Shown here in pieces: positions 24,346 through 35,689 of a stretch of DNA of 64,000 nucleotides. How positions within the stretch are numbered: the first letter of the stretch is position 1; the number at the start of each line of letters is the position of its first letter. A program made the translations under genes and the position numbers. This DNA is from CAWCFV01 sp963794995. Its GTDB lineage: Bacteria > Actinomycetota > Actinomycetes > JACCUZ01. Location of the stretch: positions 3,446,992 to 3,510,991 of the forward strand of contig CAWCFV010000002.1 in the NCBI GenBank assembly GCA_963794995.1, in the 5' to 3' direction. The notes beneath the pieces are model-generated. The model was not told where the DNA came from, ran no database searches, and was given only the letters and a program-made list of their open reading frames with translations.

Positions 24346-25626
24346 ATGATTCGCCCCACCCCCCTTTGGCGGTCGGTTGCGGTCCTGGGTGTCGCCGGTC
24401 TTCTGCTCACCGCTTGCGGTGGCGACGACGACACCACGACCGAGCCAGACGCCCAGGCCTCGGGTTCCAGCTCGGCTGCGCCGGACAAGAAGGGTGACGG
24501 CACCCTGAAGATCGGCACGCTGCTCCCCCAGACCGGCTCGCTGGCCTTCCTCGGTCCGCCGGAGTTCGCCGGCGTCGACCTCGCGATCCAGGACATCAAC
24601 GACGCGGGCGGTGTGAACGGCAAGCAGGTCGAGAAGGTCGACTCCGACTCGGGTGACACCTCGACCGACACGGCCTCCCAGTCGGTCGACCGGCTCCTCT
24701 CGAACAACGTCGACGCGATCGTCGGCGCTGCCTCGTCCAGCGTGTCGCTCTCGGTCATCGACAAGATCACCGGCAACGGCGTGCTCCAGATCTCGCCCGC
24801 GAACACCTCGGACGAGCTCACCGACTACGCGGACAAGGGTCTCTACTTCCGCACCGCACCGCCGGACGTCCTCCAGGGCCGCGTCCTCGGCGACCTGATC
24901 CTCGCCGACGGCAACACCACGGTGGGCATCCTGGCGCTGCAGGACTCCTACGGCACCGGCCTCGCCGAGAACGCCGAGAAGGCCATCACCTCCGGTGGCG
25001 GCCAGGTCGTCGAGAAGGTCGTCTACGACCCCAAGGCCGCGTCCTTCGCCACCGAGGTCGGCAAGATCAAGGCAGCCGACCCCGAGGCGATCGCGGTCAT
25101 CGCGTTCGACGAGACCAAGAAGATCATCCCCGAGATGGTCAAGCAGGGCATCGGCCCGGCGGACAAGAAGATCTACTTCGTGGACGGCAACCTCGCCGGC
25201 TACGACAAGGACTTCCCCAAGGGCACCCTCGAGGGTGTCAAGGGCACCCTGCCGGGTGTCGTCGCCGGTGACGAGTTCAAGGCCCGTCTGACCGAGCTCA
25301 AGCCCGACCTGAGCGAGTTCGCCTACGCGCCGGAGTCGTACGACGCCGTCATCCTGATCGCCCTGGCCGCCCAGGCCGCGGGTGACGATGCCGGTGAGTC
25401 GATCGCGGCGAAGATGCAGGAGGTCAGCTCCGGCGGCACCGCGTGCGAGACGTTCAAGGACTGTCTCGCACTGCTGGAGGACGGCGAGGACATCGACTAC
25501 AACGGTGTCAGCGGCCCTGTCGAGTTCAACGACAACGGTGACCCGAGCAAGGCCACCGTCGGCATCTACCAGTACGGCGCCGACAACACCTACAGCTTCG
25601 TCGAGGGCAAGGACGGCGAGATCTGA
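24346..25626 (+). CDS. livK: Branched-chain amino-acid ABC transporter substrate-binding lipoprotein
   Basis: 426 aa. A lipobox signal (LLLTACGG), a low-complexity Asp/Thr/Ser linker, then a type I periplasmic-binding fold (LKIGTLLPQTGSLAFLGPPE, DAIVGAASSSVSLSVIDK, GILALQDSYGTGLAENAEK, SYDAVILIALAAQAA) typical of LivK-like proteins. A strong ribosome site (AAGGAG) precedes the ATG at 24346. A -10-like TAGGTT lies at 24273-24278 in the 237-bp upstream gap. It is convergent with its presumed permease/ATPase genes livHMGF rather than in one operon, so receptor and transporter are transcribed separately. Confidence 0.93.
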   Translation: MIRPTPLWRSVAVLGVAGLLLTACGGDDDTTTEPDAQASGSSSAAPDKKGDGTLKIGTLLPQTGSLAFLGPPEFAGVDLAIQDINDAGGVNGKQVEKVDSDSGDTSTDTASQSVDRLLSNNVDAIVGAASSSVSLSVIDKITGNGVLQISPANTSDELTDYADKGLYFRTAPPDVLQGRVLGDLILADGNTTVGILALQDSYGTGLAENAEKAITSGGGQVVEKVVYDPKAASFATEVGKIKAADPEAIAVIAFDETKKIIPEMVKQGIGPADKKIYFVDGNLAGYDKDFPKGTLEGVKGTLPGVVAGDEFKARLTELKPDLSEFAYAPESYDAVILIALAAQAAGDDAGESIAAKMQEVSSGGTACETFKDCLALLEDGEDIDYNGVSGPVEFNDNGDPSKATVGIYQYGADNTYSFVEGKDGEI

Positions 25627-25670
25627 CGCACGCGTCAGCGTCTCCCGTCACCTGACGGAGCACAGCACGA

Positions 25671-25706
25671 CAGAGGGGCCCGGCCGGTCACGGCCGGGCC
25701 CCTCTG
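25671..25706. terminator. Strong bidirectional hairpin between livK and livF
   Basis: Perfect 16-bp inverted repeat (25671-25686 and 25691-25706) with a 4-nt loop GTCA, between convergent operons. Confidence 0.85.
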
Positions 25707-25727
25707 CCGTCCGCCCCCCAAAGATGA

Positions 25728-25797
25728 TCGTTTGCGACATCCGTCACGGGACACGCCGACGGGGTACGGCGTGTCGGGGGAACCAGGTCGCAAACGA
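25728..25797. repeat. Compound intergenic palindrome
   Basis: Outer inverted repeat TCGTTTGCGAC (25728-25738) with GTCGCAAACGA (25787-25797). Inner inverted repeat GACACGCCG (25750-25758) with CGGCGTGTC (25767-25775). It follows the terminator and has no T-tail. The shape resembles a REP/BIME-type element or a protein-binding site. Confidence 0.7.
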
Positions 25798-25831
25798 GCG
25801 ACCACGCGGGGCGGCGGGGGAGGTGCGGGGG

Positions 25832-27694
<1,863 letters not shown>

Positions 27695-27705
<11 letters not shown>

Positions 27706-28687
27706 CGAGCGCGATCTCCCTCCGGTCACCGAAGATCCCCTGGGGACGGAAGATCATCAGGAGCATGAGCAGCAGGCCGACGATCATGAAGCGGAACTGT
27801 CCGACCTCGTTGGTGCTGATCAGCGACTTCGAGATGTAGCCGGCGTCGATCGCCTCGTTGAGGATGTTGTCGCTCAGCGACAGGATCACCCAGAAGACCA
27901 TCGCGCCGACGACCGGCGCCATGATCCGGGCGGCGCCACCGAGGATGAGCACGGTGTAGGCGAAGAACGTGGTGTCGGTGCCGAAGATGTCCGGTTGGAT
28001 CGACGCCTGCCCGAGCGCGTAGATGAAGCCACCGAGACAGCCGAGCACGCCGCCGATGATCAGGCTCTGCATCTTGTAGGCGTAGACGTTCTTGCCGAGG
28101 CTGCGCACGGCGTCCTCGTCCTCGCGGATGGCCTTGAGCACGCGGCCCCACGGGCTGCGCATGAGCAGGAAGACCACGAGGCAGGCGAGCAGGATCAGCG
28201 TCCAGCCCACGGTGAGGACCCACATCTGGCGCTCGTTGAAGCCGAAGCGGCCGATGTCGTAGGCGCCGACCGGGTAGGGGTTGATCGCGTAGAAGTCCCC
28301 GGCGAACGCCTGGCGGCCGTCCGAGCCGCCCAGGGTTCCCTCGAAGGTCACCGAGCGCGCGGTCAGCCGGATGATCTCGGCCGAGGCGATCGTGACGATC
28401 GCCAGGTAGTCGGCGCGCAGGCGCAGGGTGGGGATACCGAGCAGCAGGGCCAGCAGGACCGCGCCGCCGAGGCCGAAGAACACCCCGAGCCAGAGCGGCA
28501 GGTCGAAGGTCGAGACGGTGACCGCGAGCCCGTAGGCAGCCACGGCGAGGAAGCCGGACTGGCCGAAGTTCAGCAGGCCGGTGTAGCCGAAGTGCACGTT
28601 GAGGCCGATCGCGGCGAGACCGAAGACGACCGCCTGCAGGCCGATCGACGCCTCGAGGGCGTTGATGAGGATCCGGGTCCAGTCCAT
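27695..28687 (-). CDS. livM: Branched-chain amino-acid ABC transporter permease LivM
   Basis: 330 aa, polytopic, eight or more predicted helices. LivM hallmarks are LNVHFGYTGLLNFGQSGFLAVAAY, the loop ATRS-type SPWGRVLKAIREDEDAVRSLGKNVYAYK that docks the ATPase, and GAVVFWVILSLSDN-like C-terminal helices. The start lies 19 bp after livH. It forms the membrane channel with LivH. Confidence 0.94.
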
Positions 28688-28706
28688 GGGAGCGCTCCGT
28701 TCCGCC

Positions 28707-30011
28707 TCAGCCGACCCGCTGCGCTCGGCCCAGGAGTCCCTGTGGCCGGACGAGGAGGATGACGATCAGGATGCCGAGCGCGCCGACGTTCTTCAGCTCG
28801 ACGGGGATCCACAGGGTCGACACCGAGATGAACAGCCCGACGATGATGCTGCCGGCCAGGGCGCCGTACGCCGTGCCCAGGCCGCCGAGGGTCACCGCGG
28901 CGAAGATCAGCAGCAGGATCTGGAAGCCCATCTGGAAGTTGACGCCCTGTGCGAGCCCGAGCAGCACACCGGCCAGGCCGGCCAGCACCGAGCCGGCGAC
29001 CCACACCACGCGGATCACCCGGTCGACGTCGATGCCGGACGCGGCCGCGAGGGCCGGGTTGTCGGCCACGGCCCGGGTCGCCTTGCCGATCCGGGTCCGC
29101 AGCAGGGCGAGGATCGTGACGGCGAGCACGACGACGGCCACCGCTATCGACCAGTAGTCGACCGCGGCCAGGCTGATCGGCCCGATGTCGATGCCCTTGG
29201 CGCCCCGGTAGTCCGGGTAGGACCGGGTCACCCCGCTGAACAGGTAGAGGTAGAAGTAGCGCAGGAAGATGCCCAGGCCGATCGACACGATCATCGCAGC
29301 GATCAGACCGGTGCCCCGGCGCCGCAGCGGGGCCCACAGCCCGGCGTCGTTGAACCAGCCCAGCAGGCCGCACACCACCAAGGCGATCGCCGCCGCCGGG
29401 AAGAACTGGAAGCCGCCGAAGTCCGGCAGGAACTTGGGCAGCTGCCCGCTGCTGATCCACCAGGTGAGCAGCGCGCCGATGGTCACCAGCTCGCCGTGGG
29501 CGAAGTTGGTCAGACCGGTGGTGCCGAAGATGAGCGAGAGCCCCACAGCCGCCAACGCCATGATCAGGCCGAACCGGAGGCCCTCGGCGGTCAGCTGCGC
29601 CGCCTGGCTCCACTTGCTCTCGACCTGTCTCGTGCTCTTTCCCAGCGGGAACAGCACCGGCTTGTCCTGCCCGGAGAGCACCGGCACCTTGAGCGAGTTC
29701 TTGCTCGCGTCGCGCACGTTGACGTTCTTGGGCAGGGTCTTCTCGTCGATGGTGACGGTGTAGGTGCCCTTGCCGGGCACCTCGACCGTCCAGCGACCGG
29801 TGTCGTCGGTGGTGGCCGACCCGGCGAAGCCGCCCGGCCCCTTGACGTCGACCTTGACGTTCTCGTAGGCGACCCGCTCGCCCTTCTTCAGCTGGAACAT
29901 GAAGCCGAAGATCGACTCGCCCTCCGCCGCGGCCGGCCCCGCGCCCATCCCGAGCACGACGACGAGGGCAGAGAGCAGCGTGGCGAGCGACAACGCGACT
30001 CTCGTGCGCAC
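28707..30011 (-). CDS. livH: LivH-type permease with N-terminal secreted beta-sandwich domain
   Basis: 434 aa from the GTG at 30011, which has GGAGG at the right distance. About 1-30 is a cleavable signal sequence (LSALVVVLGMGAGPAAAEG). About 35-110 looks like a carboxypeptidase-regulatory/CNA-B-like beta domain (YENVKVDVKGPGGFAG, TTDDTGRWTVEVPGKGTYTV). Then the LivH permease starts (AEGLRFGLIMALAAVGLSLIFGTTGLTNFAHGE, GLIAAMIVSIGLGIFLRY, DNPALAAASGIDVDRVIRVVW). Classical LivH has only the permease, so the extra domain, probably extracytoplasmic, is a fusion. It heads the operon. Confidence 0.9.
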   Translation of the reverse strand: MRTRVALSLATLLSALVVVLGMGAGPAAAEGESIFGFMFQLKKGERVAYENVKVDVKGPGGFAGSATTDDTGRWTVEVPGKGTYTVTIDEKTLPKNVNVRDASKNSLKVPVLSGQDKPVLFPLGKSTRQVESKWSQAAQLTAEGLRFGLIMALAAVGLSLIFGTTGLTNFAHGELVTIGALLTWWISSGQLPKFLPDFGGFQFFPAAAIALVVCGLLGWFNDAGLWAPLRRRGTGLIAAMIVSIGLGIFLRYFYLYLFSGVTRSYPDYRGAKGIDIGPISLAAVDYWSIAVAVVVLAVTILALLRTRIGKATRAVADNPALAAASGIDVDRVIRVVWVAGSVLAGLAGVLLGLAQGVNFQMGFQILLLIFAAVTLGGLGTAYGALAGSIIVGLFISVSTLWIPVELKNVGALGILIVILLVRPQGLLGRAQRVG

Positions 30012-30242
30012 CAAAGCACCTCCGGGTGGGGGACGAGCGCTGGGCTCACCGGTGGCCGGGAGCATAGTGCCCTCGGGTCACGGTGAGGCATCGAACCCGG
30101 CTGCGGATCTTTCTTCGGTGATCATCTCGCGCGACCCGGCCGGGTAGGCGTAATGTCCGGCCGCGGCTGCTCGGGGCAGCAACGACGGGGGAACGTCGTC
30201 CAGGACGCCTCCGTGCGTCCCTCGAGTCAGGTGGAGGTCCGG

Positions 30243-30827
30243 TTGTCCAGACCCGCTGTCGTGGTCCGCGAGGCCACCCTCGAGGACATGCCTGCGCTCC
30301 TCGAGATGTGGGGGGAGCTGCGCGAGCTGGGCGGCCGGATCGAGCGGCTGATGCCCGGCCCCGACGAGGCGTCGCTGCGCAGCCGGCTCGAGTCGGTCGG
30401 CCGGGACCCGCAGTCCCGCGTCGTGGTCGCGGTCGTCGACGGCGACGACGTCGCGGGCATGGCCCTGTTCACCGACCAGCCCTATGCCCCCCTGTTCGAC
30501 CAGCGGGCGGTGCACGCCCACTACCTGCACGTGCGGGAGGGCTGCCGCCGGCGCGGGGTCGGCAAGGCGCTGCTGGCGGCAGCGGTGGCCTACGCGGACG
30601 AGGTCGGTGCCGAGCACGTCATCACCAGCGTGGTCCCGCAGATGCGCGAGACCCAGCGGTTCTACGCCCGGCTCGGCTTCAGCCCGGTGGTCGTCCGCAG
30701 GTCGGCGTCGGTGAGCGTGCTGCGCCGACGCCTGGTGCCGGGCGGGACGCCCACCGACAACCTGCTGGCCCGCCGGCGCTCCCTGCGACGGGTGCGGGCC
30801 GCGGTCGTCGCGCGCGTCGTCGACTGA
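30243..30827 (+). CDS. GNAT family N-acetyltransferase
   Basis: 194 aa from the TTG at 30243, chosen because GTGGAGG lies 5 nt upstream and the coding match begins there (SRPAVVVREATLEDMPALLEMW). An in-frame ATG at 30153 would add 30 residues. The acetyl-CoA binding motif A is VREGCRRRGVGKALLAAAVAY, and motif B is the C-terminal ETQRFYARLGFSPV. The substrate is unknown. It is divergent from livH across 231 bp. Confidence 0.85.
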   Translation: MSRPAVVVREATLEDMPALLEMWGELRELGGRIERLMPGPDEASLRSRLESVGRDPQSRVVVAVVDGDDVAGMALFTDQPYAPLFDQRAVHAHYLHVREGCRRRGVGKALLAAAVAYADEVGAEHVITSVVPQMRETQRFYARLGFSPVVVRRSASVSVLRRRLVPGGTPTDNLLARRRSLRRVRAAVVARVVD

Positions 30828-30831
30828 CCGC

Positions 30832-31296
30832 TCAGGCGCCGGGCGCGGTGTCGCGCAGCAGGCAGGTGATCCGCGAGGTGCAGATCGGTCGGCCGCCCTC
30901 GTCGACGACCTCGACCTGCCAGGAGGTCGTGGTCGAGCCCAGGTGCAGGGGCCGGGCGGTCCCGGTGACCAGCCCGGCGCGGGCCGCCCGGTGGTGGGTG
31001 GCGTTGATGTCGACGCCGACCGCCACCCGGTCCGCCCCGGCGTGCAGCGCCGAGCCGATCGACCCGAGGGTCTCGGCGAGCACGACCGATGCCCCGCCGT
31101 GCAGCAGCCCGTACGGCTGGGTGTTGCCCTCGACCGGCATCGTGGCCACCACCCGCTCGGCGCTCGCCTCGGTGAACACGATCCCCATGCGCTCCACCAG
31201 GGTGCCCTTGCCGAGGGCGTTCACCTGGTCGAGGAACCCCGTCCGGTCGGGGCCGGACGGCGGCTGCGCGGACTGGTCGGTCGGCTCGTGCGTCAT
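30832..31296 (-). CDS. PaaI-family hotdog-fold thioesterase
   Basis: 154 aa. The hotdog-fold thioesterase signature is clear: MPVEGNTQPYGLLHGGASVVLAETLGS, with the HGG active-site loop, then GVDINATHHRAARAGLVTGTARPLHLG. It is predicted to hydrolyse acyl-CoA thioesters, as in phenylacetate or menaquinone (DHNA-CoA) pathways. No pathway genes are nearby. It is convergent with the acetyltransferase (4 bp apart) and divergent from polA. Confidence 0.9.
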   Translation of the reverse strand: MTHEPTDQSAQPPSGPDRTGFLDQVNALGKGTLVERMGIVFTEASAERVVATMPVEGNTQPYGLLHGGASVVLAETLGSIGSALHAGADRVAVGVDINATHHRAARAGLVTGTARPLHLGSTTTSWQVEVVDEGGRPICTSRITCLLRDTAPGA

Positions 31297-31358
31297 GGCC
31301 GGGATGGTAGGCACCGGGGGTCCGGGGGGTGTCGGGCCGCCCGGCTAGGGTCGGTGCC

Positions 31359-34082
31359 GTGGCAGCGCGGACGGGTGGCAGCGGCGGCGCACGCGCGACG
31401 AACCGGCTGCTCCTGCTCGACGGGCACTCGCTGGCCTACCGCGCCTTCTTCGCGCTCCCGGTCGAGAACTTCTCGACGACGACGGGTCAGCCCACCAACG
31501 CCGTCTACGGCTTCACCTCGATGCTGATCAACCTCCTCCGCGACGAGGAGCCCACCCACGTGGCCGTCGCGTTCGACGTGTCGCGGCAGACCTTCCGCTC
31601 CGAGCTCTTCGCCGACTACAAGGCCAACCGCTCCAGCAGCCCCGCCGACTTCCGGGGCCAGGTCGAGCTGGTCAAGGAGGTCCTCGAGGCCCTGCGCATC
31701 CCGTCGCTGGAGGCCGAGGGCTACGAGGCCGACGACGTCATCGCGACGGTCACCTCCCGCGCCGAGCGTGAGGGCTTCGACGTGCTGATCTGCAGCGGGG
31801 ACCGCGACGCGCTCCAGCTGGTCAGCGACCACGTGACCGTGCTCTACCCGCGCAAGGGCGTCTCGGACATGTGGCGGTTCACCCCGGAGCACGTGCAGGA
31901 GAAGTACGGCCTGACGCCGGCGCAGTACCCCGACTTCGCGGCGCTGCGCGGCGACCCGAGCGACAACCTGCCCAACATCCCCGGGGTCGGTGAGAAGACC
32001 GCGACCAAGTGGATCGTGGAGTTCGGCGACCTGGACAACCTGGTGGCCCGCGTCGACGAGGTGAAGGGCAAGGCCGGCGAGGCCCTGCGGGCCCACCTCG
32101 CCCAGGTGGTGCAGAACCGTCAGCTCACCGAGCTGGTGCGCGAGGTGCCCGTCGAGGTGATGCCGGGCGACCTGGCGCGCACCAACTGGGAGCGCGACGA
32201 GGTGGCCAAGGTCTTCGACGCCCTGGAGTTCCGGGTGCTCCGGGACCGGCTCTACCAGACGGTCGAGGCCGCCGGCCCCGAGTCCGACGAGGGCTTCGAG
32301 GTGTCCTTCGCGTTGCTCGGTCCCGACCAGCCGGGCGGGTCGGTCGCGGCCTGGCTCGACGCGCACGCGCGCGACGGGGGGCGCACCGGCGTGCACCTGT
32401 CGGGCTACTGGGGTGCGGGCACCGGCGACGTGACGGGCGTCGCGCTGGCCGCGGCCGACGGCGAGGGCGGGTGGTTCGCACCCGGGTCGCTGGACGAGCG
32501 CGACGAGCAGGCGGTCGCCGGCTGGCTCGCCGACCCGGGTGCCGCCAAGGCGCTGCACGACGCGAAGGGGCCGTCGCTGGCCCTCGCGGCCCGCGGCTGG
32601 CAGCTGGCCGGCGTGACGAGCGACACCGCGCTGTCGGCGTACCTCGCGCGGCCCGACCAGCGCAGCTACGACCTGGCCGACCTCGCGCTGCGCTACCTGC
32701 GGCGCGAGCTGCGCGCCGAGGGCGGCGAGGACGGCCAGCTGGCCTTCGGGCTCGACGGCGGCGACGACACCTCGGCCGCGGAGTCCGACGTGCTGCGCGC
32801 CCGCGCGGTGCTCGAGCTCGCCGAGGCGCTGGACACCGAGCTCGAGGCCCGGGCCGCGACGCGCCTGTTGCGCGACGTCGAGCTGCCACTCGTCCAGGTC
32901 CTCGCCGCGATGGAACGCGCGGGCATCGCCGTGGACACCGAGCACCTGAGCTCGCTGGAGTCGCAGTTCGCCGGCCGGGTCAAGGAGGCGGCCGACGAGG
33001 CGTACTCCGTCATCGGCAAGGAGATCAACCTCGGCTCGCCCAAGCAGCTGCAGGTGCTGCTGTTCGACGAGCTCGGCATGCCCAAGACCAAGCGCACCAA
33101 GACCGGCTGGACCACCGACGCCGATGCGCTGCAGGCGTTGTACGCGCAGACCCAGCACCCGTTCCTGGCCGCGGTGCTCGGCCACCGCGACGCCACCCGG
33201 CTCAAGGTGACGGTCGACGGCCTGCTCAAGACGGTGCGCGACGACGGCCGCATCCACACGACGTTCAACCAGATGATCGCCGCGACCGGCCGGCTGTCGT
33301 CGACCGAGCCGAACCTGCAGAACATCCCGATCCGCACCGAGGAGGGCCGCCGCATCCGGCTGGCGTTCGTCGTGGGCGAGGGCTACGAGTCGCTGCTCAC
33401 CGCCGACTACAGCCAGATCGAGATGCGCATCATGGCCCACCTGTCCGAGGACGCCGCCCTGATCGAGGCGTTCCACTCCGGCGAGGACCTGCACGCGTTC
33501 ACCGCCTCCCGGGTGTTCGGCGTCGCGCCCGGCGACGTGACCCTCGAGCAGCGAGCCAAGATCAAGGCGATGTCGTACGGCCTCGCCTACGGCCTGTCCG
33601 CCTTCGGGCTCTCGCGGCAGCTCTCGATCGGCACCGACGAGGCCAAGGGCCTGATGGACGAGTACTTCCTGCGCTTCGGCGGGGTGCGCGACTACCTGCG
33701 CGACGTCGTCGACGAGGCCCGCCGCAGCGGCTTCACCGAGACCGTGCTCGGCCGGCGCCGCTACCTCCCCGACCTCACCAGCGACAACCGGCAACGCCGC
33801 GAGATGGCCGAGCGGATGGCCCTCAACGCCCCCATCCAGGGCTCGGCCGCCGACCTCGTCAAGGTCGCGATGCTCGGCGTCGACCGGGCCCTGGCAGCCG
33901 AGGGGATGGCCAGCCGGGTGCTGCTCCAGGTCCACGACGAGCTCGTGCTCGAGGTCGCCCCGGGCGAGCGCCCGGCCCTCGAGGCGCTGGTGCGCCGCGA
34001 GATGGGCGCCGCGTACGCGCTGTCGGTGCCCCTGGACGTCTCGGTCGGGGTCGGTCGCACCTGGCAGGACGCCGGGCACTGA
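31359..34082 (+). CDS. polA: DNA polymerase I
   Basis: 907 aa. The 5'-3' exonuclease/flap nuclease domain (about 12-290) includes LLLLDGHSLAYRAFFAL, EADDVIATV, ICSGDRDALQLV and IPGVGEKTA. The central 3'-5' exonuclease-like region (about 320-500) lacks the catalytic acidic pair (only SDTALSAYL remains), so proofreading is probably absent, as in mycobacterial PolA. The polymerase domain has motif A TADYSQIEMRIMAHL, motif B RAKIKAMSYGLAYG and motif C LLQVHDELVLEV. The GTG at 31359 lies 8 bp after TAGGGT (31346-31351), suggesting a leaderless mRNA. Confidence 0.96.
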   Translation: MAARTGGSGGARATNRLLLLDGHSLAYRAFFALPVENFSTTTGQPTNAVYGFTSMLINLLRDEEPTHVAVAFDVSRQTFRSELFADYKANRSSSPADFRGQVELVKEVLEALRIPSLEAEGYEADDVIATVTSRAEREGFDVLICSGDRDALQLVSDHVTVLYPRKGVSDMWRFTPEHVQEKYGLTPAQYPDFAALRGDPSDNLPNIPGVGEKTATKWIVEFGDLDNLVARVDEVKGKAGEALRAHLAQVVQNRQLTELVREVPVEVMPGDLARTNWERDEVAKVFDALEFRVLRDRLYQTVEAAGPESDEGFEVSFALLGPDQPGGSVAAWLDAHARDGGRTGVHLSGYWGAGTGDVTGVALAAADGEGGWFAPGSLDERDEQAVAGWLADPGAAKALHDAKGPSLALAARGWQLAGVTSDTALSAYLARPDQRSYDLADLALRYLRRELRAEGGEDGQLAFGLDGGDDTSAAESDVLRARAVLELAEALDTELEARAATRLLRDVELPLVQVLAAMERAGIAVDTEHLSSLESQFAGRVKEAADEAYSVIGKEINLGSPKQLQVLLFDELGMPKTKRTKTGWTTDADALQALYAQTQHPFLAAVLGHRDATRLKVTVDGLLKTVRDDGRIHTTFNQMIAATGRLSSTEPNLQNIPIRTEEGRRIRLAFVVGEGYESLLTADYSQIEMRIMAHLSEDAALIEAFHSGEDLHAFTASRVFGVAPGDVTLEQRAKIKAMSYGLAYGLSAFGLSRQLSIGTDEAKGLMDEYFLRFGGVRDYLRDVVDEARRSGFTETVLGRRRYLPDLTSDNRQRREMAERMALNAPIQGSAADLVKVAMLGVDRALAAEGMASRVLLQVHDELVLEVAPGERPALEALVRREMGAAYALSVPLDVSVGVGRTWQDAGH

Positions 34083-34167
34083 CCCGGGGACACCGCCCGC
34101 TCCGCGCGATTCCCGGAGGAATCCGCGGCCCGGGCGCACGGAGCCTGGTAGAAACACGAGGACACCT

Positions 34168-34185
34168 CGTTACCGCTGGGTAACG
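34168..34185. promoter_or_regulatory. Palindromic operator-like site
   Basis: CGTTACC GCTG GGTAACG, a perfect 7-bp dyad 54 bp upstream of the hydrolase ATG. A close relative (TACC GGCT GGTAACG) sits at 53265-53280, upstream of the DUF3068 gene. Confidence 0.6.
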
Positions 34186-34239
34186 TCGGGTCCGGACCGC
34201 CTGCCGCGGGCCGGCCGCCTGCTGCTCGTCTGGAGACCC

Positions 34240-35667
34240 ATGTCGCACCGATCCCTGCCGGGAGCAGCACTGGTCCTGGTCGCCGCGCTCACCGCGAGCG
34301 CCTGCGGCGGAGAGAGCGCCGAGCTGTCCGCCGCGCAGCGCGAGATGTCCACGCGGACCGACGTGCCGTTCGCCAGCTGCGACGAGGTGGCGTGCACCGG
34401 GGAGATCGACGGGGCCTCGTACGACATCCGGATGCCGGACGAGTGGAACGGCACCCTGCTGCTGTACTCCCACGGCTACCGCCAGGCGGAGCCGTCGCCG
34501 CCGGACTTCGAGCCGGTCGACACCGAGCCGGCGCCCGCGCCCGGCGAGGAGGTCGGTGCGGCACTGCTGGCCCAGGGCTACGCGCTGGCCGGCTCCGCGT
34601 TCGCGACGAACGGGTGGGACGTGCTCGACGGGGTGGCGGCGGGCGAGGCGCTGCACGACTTCTTCGTCGAGAAGGTCGGCGAGCCGGACCGGGTCTACGT
34701 GTGGGGCGACTCGCTCGGCGGCCTGATCACCCAGACCCTCGCCGAGAAGCACCCGAAGTGGGTGTCCGGTGCGGCCCCGCTGTGCGGCGTGCTCGGCGGC
34801 GGCAACCTCAACCTCGACCTGGCCCTGGACGTGGCCTACGCCGTGAAGACGCTGATCTACCCCGAGCTGAAGCTCACCGGGTACGCCAGCCACGACGAGG
34901 CCGTGGCGAACTGGGAGGGCGCGTTCGAGGCGATCACGGCGGCCGGCGGCGACCTGGCCACGGGGGTCCCCGCGATCCTCATGGTCGCGTCGGTCGTCGA
35001 CGCCCCGACCAAGACGCGCACCTACGACGGGTCCACCGTCGAGTCGCAGGTGCGGGCCCGGGCCGAGTCGATCCTCACCGCGCTGGGCTACGGCACCTTC
35101 GGTCGCTACGAGATCGAGCAGCGGGTCGGTGGCAACGCCTCCGGCAACGACGGGGTCGACTACTCCTCGCGCATCGACGAAGCCGAGCAGGCCCTGATCG
35201 AGACCGTCGCGGCGGGCTCGACGCGCGACATGCTCTCCGCGCTGCAGAACGGGAAGCGGGTCGCAGCCGACCCGACGGCCCGCACGCAGTTCGCCGTCAT
35301 GGGCAACCCGACCGGCCGGCTGCAGGACCCGACCGTCACCCTGCACACGACGGCGGACCCGCTCGTCCTGGTGCAGAACGAGGCCGTGTTCGCGGACCGG
35401 GTGGCCTCGGCCGCCAACCGCAGCGCCGACCTGCTGCAGCTGTACACGACCCCGCCGGCGTCGTACTCGCCCGAGACCGGTGCCCCCTTCGGCGCCGGCC
35501 ACTGCAACTTCACCACCGAGCAGCGGGTCGGTGTCATCGCGCTGCTCGACAGCTGGGTGCGCGAGGGGACGCTGCCGGGGTCGGGTTCGGTCGCGCGGTT
35601 CTTCGGCGGGGACGAGTCGGTGACCGCCGCCTTCACCCCGCCGTCGTGGCCGGCCGAGCTGCCCTGA
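34240..35667 (+). CDS. Secreted alpha/beta-hydrolase-like lipoprotein
   Basis: 475 aa. The lipoprotein signal ends LTASACGGE. The body has alpha/beta hydrolase features: LLLYSHGYRQAEP (oxyanion strand), GSAFATNGWDVLDG, nucleophile elbow VYVWGDSLGGLITQTL (Ser in GDSLGG) and, near the end, TGAPFGAGHCNFTTEQR, where the His is the likely third triad member. It may be an esterase or peptidase; the substrate is unknown. It is alone between polA and dprE2, with a palindrome at 34168-34185 that probably controls it. Confidence 0.82.
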   Translation: MSHRSLPGAALVLVAALTASACGGESAELSAAQREMSTRTDVPFASCDEVACTGEIDGASYDIRMPDEWNGTLLLYSHGYRQAEPSPPDFEPVDTEPAPAPGEEVGAALLAQGYALAGSAFATNGWDVLDGVAAGEALHDFFVEKVGEPDRVYVWGDSLGGLITQTLAEKHPKWVSGAAPLCGVLGGGNLNLDLALDVAYAVKTLIYPELKLTGYASHDEAVANWEGAFEAITAAGGDLATGVPAILMVASVVDAPTKTRTYDGSTVESQVRARAESILTALGYGTFGRYEIEQRVGGNASGNDGVDYSSRIDEAEQALIETVAAGSTRDMLSALQNGKRVAADPTARTQFAVMGNPTGRLQDPTVTLHTTADPLVLVQNEAVFADRVASAANRSADLLQLYTTPPASYSPETGAPFGAGHCNFTTEQRVGVIALLDSWVREGTLPGSGSVARFFGGDESVTAAFTPPSWPAELP

Positions 35668-35689
35668 CCCCACCGGGCCGGAGCAGACC

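Noticed and set aside
31293..34157. A 954-residue open frame opposite polA.
   Set aside because: Antisense shadow created by high GC at third codon positions; low-complexity Arg/Gly/Val-rich translation without domains.
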